This document shows positions 1 to 5,462 of a stretch of DNA of 6,739 bases, piece after piece. This DNA is from JAGLHV01 sp023132075 [NCBI: bacterium]. GTDB lineage: Bacteria > CBDUZB01 > JAGLHV01. Under the pieces are notes generated by a model that had not been told where the DNA came from, searched no databases, and saw nothing but the letters and a program-made list of their open reading frames with translations. The stretch covers positions 1 to 6,739 of the forward strand of contig JAGLYT010000089.1 of the NCBI GenBank assembly GCA_023132075.1. The letters are read 5' to 3'. Each line of letters opens with the position of its first letter. The stretch's first letter is position 1. The position numbers and the translations under genes were made by a program.

Positions 1-549
1 TTGCTTTCAGTAAATGGTTGGAGAGATAGATTGGGTGAAGATATTGTATTGACATGGGCATTACTCAAAAAGGGATATCAAATAGACTATGAACCTACAG
101 CCTTTGCTTTTACTAACGTACCTTTAAATTATCATGCATATTCCCGGCAACGTCAAAGGTGGGCCAGAGGCATGATAGAAGGTTTTCGAGACCATATCGA
201 GTTAATCTGGAAAGGTAAACGGTACAGTTCTTTCTTTGTGGCTTTGAATTTATTTTTTCCTTTTATTGACTTTTTCTATACGTTTGTTTTTATTCCTGGA
301 ATTATTATGGTTTTTTTTGGCTATTATTACATTGTTGGTTTAACAACCCTTTTTGTAATCCCTATAACTGTCTGTATTATTATTGAAATGTTGGATTCAC
401 AAAGGCGTTTTATGAAGTATGCTGGTTTAAAAATTAGACATAATCCTGCGGGATTGATATTTTATGTTTTAATATATCAAATTATTATGTCTCCAATTTG
501 TGTCATGGGATATTTGAAAGAGTTATTCAAATCTAAAAAGAAATGGTAG
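1..549 (+). CDS. Family 2 membrane glycosyltransferase, C-terminal fragment (5' end outside window)
   Basis: The reading frame is open from the first base, so the TTG at position 1 is probably an internal Leu codon and the catalytic N-terminal half lies upstream. What remains carries two hallmarks of processive GT2 enzymes (BcsA, PgaC, hyaluronan synthase type): an acidic pair ED at residues 13-14 followed by a short helix, and QRQRW at residues 50-54 followed by ARG. The Q-x-x-R-W motif normally binds the growing chain next to the membrane channel. After it come about three hydrophobic segments (roughly residues 76-130) and a fourth near 154-172, ending in a Lys-rich cytoplasmic tail. The family transfers sugar from a nucleotide donor to a polysaccharide at the inner membrane; the sugar cannot be told from this fragment. 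The next gene starts 12 nt downstream and encodes an outer-membrane-type protein, which supports an exopolysaccharide operon. The family call is secure; the substrate is unknown. Confidence 0.87.
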   Translation: MLSVNGWRDRLGEDIVLTWALLKKGYQIDYEPTAFAFTNVPLNYHAYSRQRQRWARGMIEGFRDHIELIWKGKRYSSFFVALNLFFPFIDFFYTFVFIPGIIMVFFGYYYIVGLTTLFVIPITVCIIIEMLDSQRRFMKYAGLKIRHNPAGLIFYVLIYQIIMSPICVMGYLKELFKSKKKW

Positions 550-561
550 GGAAGAGTCAGG

Positions 562-2130
562 ATGGGTAAGATTTCTAAAGCAGTAATAATAATATTTTTC
601 TTTTCTATAGCCGCTTATGCCCAAGAAAATCAAAGAGAAAAAATGGTATCGGATTATATTCGCTCTGGCTGGGAACTTATGGCGGAAGGAAGAACAAAGG
701 AAGCTAATATTAACTTTTATAAAGCAGTAGAGTTAGAGCCTGATAACATAAAGGCCCTGGAAGGATTGGGTAATACATTTATGTTATTAGACGAAAATAA
801 AGAAGCAAAAGATATCTTTAATAAAATTTTAAACTTAGAATCTAAAAATGTAACTGCTATAATTGGGTTAGCAAAAATATATAGTTGGAATGACCGTTAC
901 AGGGAATCTATAGATTTATATAAAAGGGCATTGGATATCGATACTAAAAACGTCGAAGCACAAACAGGAGTGGCAGAGGTTTATAATTGGATAGGGTACC
1001 GAAAGGAATCGATAGACCAATATGAAAAGATTCTCAGCCAGGAACCACGGAATGTGCGGGCTTATAAGGGTTTAGCTGAAGTTTATATGTGGGATGATAG
1101 ATTAAAAGAGGCCGAGCGTATTTACAAAAAAGCACTTCAAGTATTACCCCGAAGCACTGTACTCCATAATAACTTAGCAAAAATTTATACATGGATGGGG
1201 GCTTTTTCTAATGCTGAAGAGGAGTATAGAAAGACTTTGCAGATAGAGCCGGGAAACAAAGAAGCGATGGAAGGTAAAAAAAAGGTCAGGATAGAATTAA
1301 TACCGGGGAACGACTTTGTCTTCAAATATACTAAGGAAAGGGATGGTAATAACTGGAGAGCATATTCATTGACCTGCGGGTATAAACATGCAATATTTTT
1401 GGATCATGGGAATAACTTCTATATTGCTGATTATTTAAATAAGTTTGAAGAGACCGGACATGACCACAAAATTGGCAATAATATAGAATTTGGCGGTAAG
1501 TATAACTTTAATAGTTTTCTATCTATACTAGGCTCTATAAATTTAAGTACATACAGCCATGGTCCCTGTTTCTTTGCTGGTATGGATGTTAGGACTATAT
1601 TAAAATATTACCGGAAAAATTCAATTACTTTTAAATATTTGCATGGTATTTTTGATATTTTAGATGAAATAAGGAATAACTCTTATGAAATGGCGTCAAA
1701 TTTATATTTTAAACAATATGTAGTTCTAAACAGTGTTTATAATTATACTGATTATTCCGATAATAACTCCAGTGAAGATTGGTATAATTTCTTAACGTTT
1801 ATTATATCAAAGCGAAAACCGGATTTAAATTTTAGTTATGGTTATCGCGAAAGAGATTTTAAAATAAATAGTATCCAGTATTATTCGCCTCAGAATCTAA
1901 AATCAAAGATATATTCTATCTACATGGGAAACCCATTTAAAAAAAATTATCTTTATGGTATGTTTAAAGTTAACGATAATAGTGACCATATTGATAGCTA
2001 TTATTATTTAATCGGAAATGATTATAGATTTAGCGATAAAGTATCTTTCACCGGTGAAATAAGTTATTTTGACACTGAAGGAGAATATAACGCATTAACT
2101 TTGGCAGTTACTCTTAAGTTTAAGTTTTAA
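562..2130 (+). CDS. Exported TPR protein with C-terminal outer-membrane beta-barrel (YaiO/PgaA-like)
   Basis: The 522-residue product begins with a typical type I signal peptide: Lys-containing start, hydrophobic core VIIIFFFSIAA, and AYA at residues 18-20 as likely cleavage site. Residues about 29-232 form six consecutive 34-residue TPRs, with a partial seventh. Several share a Y-x-W at the same place (YSW, YNW, YMW, YTW), as is common in TPR regions of exopolysaccharide export proteins. From about residue 250 to the end the sequence alternates polar and aromatic residues, is rich in Tyr, Asn and Phe, and ends in LKFKF; a terminal Phe is the usual signal for outer-membrane barrel insertion. 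This order matches YaiO-family and PgaA-type proteins, but the barrel part is far shorter than in PgaA (about 800 residues in total). An AGGGAAGAG-type ribosome site precedes the ATG. The inferred role is to guide or export the polymer made by the upstream glycosyltransferase. A structural or adhesin role is possible. Confidence 0.82.
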   Translation: MGKISKAVIIIFFFSIAAYAQENQREKMVSDYIRSGWELMAEGRTKEANINFYKAVELEPDNIKALEGLGNTFMLLDENKEAKDIFNKILNLESKNVTAIIGLAKIYSWNDRYRESIDLYKRALDIDTKNVEAQTGVAEVYNWIGYRKESIDQYEKILSQEPRNVRAYKGLAEVYMWDDRLKEAERIYKKALQVLPRSTVLHNNLAKIYTWMGAFSNAEEEYRKTLQIEPGNKEAMEGKKKVRIELIPGNDFVFKYTKERDGNNWRAYSLTCGYKHAIFLDHGNNFYIADYLNKFEETGHDHKIGNNIEFGGKYNFNSFLSILGSINLSTYSHGPCFFAGMDVRTILKYYRKNSITFKYLHGIFDILDEIRNNSYEMASNLYFKQYVVLNSVYNYTDYSDNNSSEDWYNFLTFIISKRKPDLNFSYGYRERDFKINSIQYYSPQNLKSKIYSIYMGNPFKKNYLYGMFKVNDNSDHIDSYYYLIGNDYRFSDKVSFTGEISYFDTEGEYNALTLAVTLKFKF

Positions 2131-2325
2131 TTTTAATTATGGTAAGTGTTTATAAAGACAATAGGGGATATTTTTATTTTAGAGTCTGTTGCTGAACTAA
2201 GCAAAAAAATAGGGACATACTACATTGTGTGCCAAGCAAAGCGTAGGTATTCTTGTTGGTGAGGTTAAGATAAACTAAATGTCAAACATTTTGACATCAC
2301 TTAATTTAATCAGAGGGGTGATAAG
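2131..2325. other. Intergenic region between exopolysaccharide genes and the PEBP/Suf block
   Basis: This 195-nt gap contains no intact gene. From left to right it holds an 18-codon open frame at 2139-2195, a GCAAAAAAATAGGGACATAC motif at 2201-2220, and the palindromic block at 2271-2297. No GC-rich stem followed by a T-run is visible after the TPR gene, and no well-spaced TTGACA/TATAAT pair is present. The functional break between the two gene groups suggests that a promoter for the PEBP gene lies here. Confidence 0.6.
2271..2297 (+). promoter_or_regulatory. Palindromic leader/operator candidate upstream of the PEBP gene (copy 1)
   Basis: TAAACTAAAT runs into a perfect 8-bp inverted repeat, ATGTCAAA at 2279-2286 and TTTGACAT at 2290-2297, separated by CAT. 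Nearly the same block recurs at 5408-5435. It ends 28 nt before the ATG at 2326. It could be an operator for a dimeric regulator, or a small hairpin in the leader. The embedded TTGACA (2291-2296) is unlikely to be a -35 box, because the matching -10 would fall on the ribosome site and has no TATAAT likeness. Confidence 0.55.
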
Positions 2326-2763
2326 ATGAAACTAACCAGTTCCGCGTTTGTTGATGAGGAAAATATTCTTTCAAGGTATACCTGTGATGGTAAAAATATA
2401 TCTCCACCGTTACAAATAAGTGATGTACCTGAAAATTCTGAGGTATTAGTCCTTATTATGGATGATCCTGATGCACCTATGGGGACATTTGTTCATTGGG
2501 TGGTATGGAATATTCCTAAGGATACCGAAAATATCCCGGAAGGGACTGAACCGGAGGGAGTAGAGGGGATAACAGACTTTGGTAAAAAAGGATATGGCGG
2601 ACCCTGTCCACCGTCAGGAACCCATTCTTATCGGTTCAAATTATATGCTTTAAATAAAAAGTTGGACCTGAAGGAAAAATCGAGAAAGAAAGATGTAGAG
2701 ATGGCTATGGAGGGATATATCATTGAGAGCGTTTTGTTAACGGGGAGATATAAGAGAAGCTGA
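2326..2763 (+). CDS. YbhB/YbcL-type phosphatidylethanolamine-binding (PEBP / Raf kinase inhibitor-like) protein
   Basis: The 145-residue product has the whole compact bacterial PEBP fold signature. It starts with a short N-terminal strand, then SRYTCDGKNISPPL (residues 16-29), the central DDPDAP motif (46-51) followed by FVHWVVWNIP (55-64), and GPCPPSGTH (92-100) leading into the YRFKLYALN strand. DDPDAP, the HW pair and GxCPPxGxH line the small anion/phosphate-binding pocket of the family. There is no signal peptide or membrane segment, so it should be cytoplasmic. It is close to the usual family length (about 150-185), slightly short. The start is supported by GAGGGG at 2313-2318, 7 nt before the ATG. 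The biochemical role of bacterial PEBPs is poorly defined, so none is assigned here. It lies 41 nt ahead of sufC on the same strand and may share its transcript, though no functional link is established. Confidence 0.93.
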   Translation: MKLTSSAFVDEENILSRYTCDGKNISPPLQISDVPENSEVLVLIMDDPDAPMGTFVHWVVWNIPKDTENIPEGTEPEGVEGITDFGKKGYGGPCPPSGTHSYRFKLYALNKKLDLKEKSRKKDVEMAMEGYIIESVLLTGRYKRS

Positions 2764-2804
2764 ATTGAAAGGAAGACATTATTTAAAAAGGGGATAGATT
2801 TGAA

Positions 2805-3548
2805 ATGTTAAGAATAGAAAATTTAACTGTTTCGGTATCGGGAAAAGAAGTTTTAACTGATATAAACCTTGAAATTAAAAAAGGTGAAAGACTTGCCGTT
2901 CTTGGCCCGAATGGTTCGGGTAAAACTTCCCTTCTTATGGCCGTAATGGGTTTTTCCGGTTATAAAATTACCCGGGGAAATATTATATTTAAAGGCAAAC
3001 AAATAAATGGTTTATCTATTGATGAACGTGCTCGTTTAGGTATGGGAATTATATTACAGAGGCCGCCTACGATAAGAGGGATTAGGCTCAGGCAGATAGT
3101 GGATATAATAAAGCATAATGATTTTGACACTGACAAAGAAGCGGAAGGATTTAATTTAAAAGGATTTTTAGATAGAGATGTAAACCTGGGATTTTCCGGC
3201 GGAGAAATAAAGCGCTCTGAATTGTTTCAGCTGTTGGCAAGTTCACCTGAGCTTTCTTTTTTCGATGAACCGGAATCCGGGGTTGATTTAGAAAACATTA
3301 TACTGGTAGGCAAGGTTATGAATCAAATACTCAATAAAAACAAGGATAATGCCGCTTTAATTATTACCCATACCGGTTATATCTTTAAATATGTAAAAGC
3401 CGATAAAGGATGTGTTTTATTAGATGGCAAGATTCTTTGTTTTGGCGATCCGGAGAGGATATTGGAAGAAGTAACAAAGTATGGTTATGAGGGGTGTGTA
3501 ACATGCAGGGGAAAAAAAATGAAAAGGAAGTCCCGGGTAAAGAAGTAG
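2805..3548 (+). CDS. sufC: SufC-type Fe-S cluster assembly ATPase (minimal Suf/SMS-like)
   Basis: The 247-residue product is a soluble ABC ATPase with every motif in place: Walker A GPNGSGKT (34-41), Q-loop Gln85 (LQRPP), signature SGGE (131-134) in the Suf-type context GFSGGEIKRSEL, Walker B with D154/E155 (FFDEPESG), D-loop SGVD (158-161) and switch His189 (ITHT). The GFSGGExKR...DExxSGxD pattern separates SufC from transporter ATPases. It hydrolyses ATP to drive conformational change in the SufB scaffold during Fe-S cluster assembly in the cytoplasm. A purine-rich AAGGGGA at 2788-2794 precedes the ATG by 10 nt. The next gene, a SufB/SufD-family protein, begins inside its last 46 nt, implying tight co-expression. 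An odd feature is a C-terminal tail with CVTC (231-234) followed by a run of Lys/Arg; E. coli SufC has no such CxxC. No sufS, sufE or sufD is visible in the window. Confidence 0.93.
   Translation: MLRIENLTVSVSGKEVLTDINLEIKKGERLAVLGPNGSGKTSLLMAVMGFSGYKITRGNIIFKGKQINGLSIDERARLGMGIILQRPPTIRGIRLRQIVDIIKHNDFDTDKEAEGFNLKGFLDRDVNLGFSGGEIKRSELFQLLASSPELSFFDEPESGVDLENIILVGKVMNQILNKNKDNAALIITHTGYIFKYVKADKGCVLLDGKILCFGDPERILEEVTKYGYEGCVTCRGKKMKRKSRVKK
3489..3494 (+). promoter_or_regulatory. Ribosome binding site that decides the sufB start
   Basis: GAGGGG lies 8 nt upstream of the ATG at 3503. The alternative GTG at 3494 is in the same frame but begins at the last base of this site, so it cannot use it. 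The ATG at 3503 is therefore preferred. Confidence 0.7.
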
Positions 3549-4696
3549 ATATTAAGTCATACAAGTCCGGAGCAGAAGAAAAGCCTTACATGGAGGACCT
3601 TCGGAAAATTAGTCCTGACCAAAGAAAGAATATGTTATCTTCCGGTGTGGATCCATCCCAGAGGGGGCGGTCCGGTACTTACATTCAGATGGATCACAGT
3701 GTAGTACACTCAAAGAGCCTTTATCCCGGTCTTGAGGTGATGAGTATTACCGAAGCGCGTAAAAAACATAAATGGGTAGATAATTATTTCTGGAAAATAT
3801 TATCCGTTGATGCTGATGAGTTTACTAAGCAGGCTGAACTTCAACCGCATCAGGGTTATTTTTTAAGGGCAGAGCCGGGTGTAAAGGCGATATATCCTTT
3901 ACAAGCGTGCCTTTTTATAAACGAGAATAACATAATTCAAAATGTCCATAATATAATAATTGTAGAAGAAGGTGCGGATGTACAGATTATCACGGGTTGT
4001 GCAACGGCAAGTGATGTTAAAAGAGGTCTTCACATAGGCGTTTCAGAGTTTTTTGTTAAAAAGGGTGCTAAATTGACCTTTACTATGATACACGATTGGG
4101 CAGAAGATGTCTCTGTCAGACCCAGGACGGCTGCATTGGTCGAAGAGGGTGGTACGTTTTTATCAAACTATATTTGCCTTAAACCGGTAAAAAACCTGCA
4201 GATGTATCCTAAAGCCGAGTTGGTAGGCCGGGGAGCTATGGCCCGATATAATTCTATTCTTTTCGCCCATCCCGGTGCGCATCTGGATGTAGGCTCACGG
4301 GTGATATTAAAGTCAGAAGATTCAAGAGCAGAGATTATATCCCGGGTGATTAGCGGAGGAGGGGATATCATTGCCCGGGGACATTTAAAAGGGGAGGCAA
4401 GAAGGATAAAGGCACACCTTGAATGCCGGGGCCTTATGATGAGAGAGGAAGGGCTGATTCATGCCATACCTGAGTTGGAAGGAAGTATTAAAGATATAGA
4501 CTTGTCTCACGAAGCTGCGGTAGGTAAAATTGCTAAAGATGAAATAGAGTATCTTATGGCTAGAGGGTTAAGTCAAAGTGAGGCACAGGTTGCTATTGTG
4601 AGAGGATTTTTGGATACGACTATAATGGGATTGCCTTCTGAACTTCAAAAAGTGGTAGATGATGCTATATCTGCCTGCGAACAGGAAGCGTTTTAA
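3503..4696 (+). CDS. sufB: SufB/SufD-family Fe-S cluster scaffold protein (minimal Suf/SMS-like)
   Basis: Translated from ATG 3503 the product is 397 residues, shorter than E. coli SufB (495). It has a charged N-terminal stretch, then DQR-rich text leading to the IQMDHSVVHS region, and the long beta-helix core of the SufBD fold. The C-terminal helical domain carries the family signature LSHEAAVGKI followed by EIEYLMARGLS and AQVAIVRGFL. Cys308 (LECRGL, codon 4424-4426) lies 28 residues before His336-Glu337 (SHEAA). From memory of the family, E. coli SufB has the same 28-residue spacing between catalytic Cys405 and His433-Glu434, so this looks like a SufB-type, not SufD-type, subunit. It should assemble Fe-S clusters with SufC in the cytoplasm. 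A single SufB-like gene paired with sufC and no SufD suggests a SufB homodimer, as proposed for the minimal SMS systems. The start overlaps sufC by 46 nt. Confidence 0.92.
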   Translation: MQGKKNEKEVPGKEVDIKSYKSGAEEKPYMEDLRKISPDQRKNMLSSGVDPSQRGRSGTYIQMDHSVVHSKSLYPGLEVMSITEARKKHKWVDNYFWKILSVDADEFTKQAELQPHQGYFLRAEPGVKAIYPLQACLFINENNIIQNVHNIIIVEEGADVQIITGCATASDVKRGLHIGVSEFFVKKGAKLTFTMIHDWAEDVSVRPRTAALVEEGGTFLSNYICLKPVKNLQMYPKAELVGRGAMARYNSILFAHPGAHLDVGSRVILKSEDSRAEIISRVISGGGDIIARGHLKGEARRIKAHLECRGLMMREEGLIHAIPELEGSIKDIDLSHEAAVGKIAKDEIEYLMARGLSQSEAQVAIVRGFLDTTIMGLPSELQKVVDDAISACEQEAF

Positions 4697-4775
4697 ACAT
4701 GGGTATATATGAGGGATAGTCTTTAAGATGATAATAATATAATTGACAAAAGGAAAAAAATAATAAAACAGCAGT

Positions 4776-4998
4776 ATGCCAAAACAAGAAAGGAGAGATA
4801 TTAAGGGATAATAATCTATATTTAAGGACAAAGAAAACAGGTTAGAATTTGTTAAACGGTTGTTTGATTTGGTTTTATGGCAAACAAAGTTTTGTCCCGT
4901 ATTGCCCGGACAATAAAGAATTTAAAGATATAATATTAAAAAATGTATCGGATGATGATTTTAAAATAGTTACAGAATTTGTATGTATTGTTTCATAA
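4776..4998 (+). pseudogene. Possible decayed small ORF with CPYC (thioredoxin/glutaredoxin-like) motif
   Basis: From the ATG at 4776 a frame reads MPKQERRDIKG, meets two TAA stops (4809-4814), then stays open through KENRLEFVKRLFDLVLWQTK to TGT CCC (FCP) at 4890-4898. Removing one C from the CCC at 4896-4898 joins it to another frame that continues YCPDNKEFKD and on to FKIVTEFVCIV before a stop at 4996-4998. The joined text gives TKFCPYCPDN, which resembles the CPYC redox site of glutaredoxin-like and thioredoxin-fold proteins placed after a hydrophobic strand (DLVLW). What is seen is one frameshift plus two stops; the fold assignment is inference from a short motif. No good ribosome site precedes 4776. 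It may instead be a chance reading of AT-rich spacer. Confidence 0.3.
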
Positions 4999-5040
4999 AA
5001 TGATTTTTGTGTGGTTTGCCAAGATTATTCCTTTGGGAAA

Positions 5041-5045
5041 AAGGA
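5041..5045 (+). promoter_or_regulatory. Ribosome binding site that decides the cutA start
   Basis: AAGGA ends 8 nt before the ATG at 5054. The upstream in-frame ATG at 5045 overlaps this site, and the one at 4979 would add 25 residues that the family lacks, so 5054 is the likeliest start. Confidence 0.6.
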
Positions 5046-5053
5046 TGTTTGTT

Positions 5054-5377
5054 ATGGATAATGAATATATTCAGGTGATTACCACTACGGGAAAAAAGGA
5101 AGATGCGGAAAAGATAACCGGGGTTTTAATTGAAAAAAGATTAGCCGGTTGTGTTCAGATAATCGGGCCCGCAGCAAGTACTTATAGGTGGAAAAACAAC
5201 ATAGAGAAAGCCGAAGAATGGCTGTGTTTTATTAAGAGCAGAAGAAACATGTATAAAAAAATTGAAGATTGTATCAAAGAAATACATCCGTATGAAACAC
5301 CGGAAATAATATGTTTACCGATACTTGAGGGAAGTAAAGATTATCTAAAATGGCTTGATGGTGAACTTCAAAAATAA
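5054..5377 (+). CDS. cutA: Divalent-cation tolerance protein CutA1
   Basis: The 107-residue product is the usual size for CutA1 and aligns by motif along its full length. It has an N-terminal beta strand YIQVITTT, a helix beginning DAEKI, then RLAGCVQI (29-36), STYRWKNNIE (42-51), a strand LCFIKS (57-62), the diagnostic HPYETPE (78-84), an IICLPI strand (85-90) and YLKWL near the end. CutA1 proteins form very stable cytoplasmic trimers with a PII-like fold. They were named from E. coli copper-tolerance mutants, and their true molecular role remains debated. Cys33, Cys87 and His78 are the likeliest metal-binding side chains here. The frame is open upstream to 4979, but the extra residues are hydrophobic and atypical, and the ribosome site favours ATG 5054. 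It stands alone, with gaps of 357 nt before and 85 nt after, so it is probably its own unit or a weak member of the sufB transcript. Confidence 0.95.
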   Translation: MDNEYIQVITTTGKKEDAEKITGVLIEKRLAGCVQIIGPAASTYRWKNNIEKAEEWLCFIKSRRNMYKKIEDCIKEIHPYETPEIICLPILEGSKDYLKWLDGELQK

Positions 5378-5407
5378 CGGTCCGGGAAACAGGAAGCTAT
5401 TGATTTA

Positions 5408-5435
5408 TAAACTAAATATCAAACATTTTTGACAT
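5408..5435 (+). promoter_or_regulatory. Palindromic leader/operator candidate upstream of the lipoprotein-like gene (copy 2)
   Basis: TAAACTAAAT is followed by an imperfect inverted repeat, ATATCAAA at 5416-5423 and TTTGACAT at 5428-5435, separated by CATT. The only arm mismatch would be a G-T-type pair in RNA. Against copy 1 at 2271-2297 it differs by one substitution (G to A) and one inserted T. It ends 27 nt before the ATG at 5463, almost the same distance as copy 1. No usable -10 follows its TTGACA (5429-5434) at 16-18 nt. Confidence 0.55.
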
Positions 5436-5462
5436 TATTCAAAATCATTATAGGAGCAGATT

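Larger units (their letters stand above)
4697..5053. other. Gap between sufB and cutA
   Basis: These 357 nt are very AT-rich and hold no intact gene. A TATAAT at 4738-4743 and a TTGACA at 4743-4748 overlap in the wrong order and do not make a promoter. There is no stem followed by a T-run after sufB. The only structured content is the disrupted CPYC reading frame, listed separately. A promoter for cutA presumably lies here, but it cannot be pinned down. Confidence 0.6.

Noticed and set aside
2291-2296. TTGACA in the palindrome as a -35 element
   Set aside because: A -10 at the right spacing would fall on AGAGGG at the ribosome site; copy 2 also has no -10.
3494-3502. GTG start for sufB
   Set aside because: It begins on the last base of the GAGGGG ribosome site that correctly positions ATG 3503.
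4168-4371. 67-codon open frame on the - strand inside sufB
   Set aside because: It lies wholly within the well-supported SufB coding region and its translation matches no recognisable family; it is an antisense shadow.
4738-4748. TATAAT and TTGACA before cutA as a promoter
   Set aside because: The -10-like box lies before and overlaps the -35-like box, so they cannot work together, and neither has a partner at 16-18 nt.
4568-4831. 87-codon open frame on the - strand across the sufB 3' end
   Set aside because: It overlaps the conserved SufB C-terminus; its hydrophobic look comes from AT-rich antisense codons, and no ribosome site supports it.
4979-5053. N-terminal extension of CutA from ATG 4979
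   Set aside because: The extra 25 residues fall outside normal CutA1 length, and the purine-rich site at 5041-5045 fits ATG 5054.
5378-5407. Intrinsic terminator after cutA
   Set aside because: CGGTCCGGG gives no stable stem and no T-run follows.
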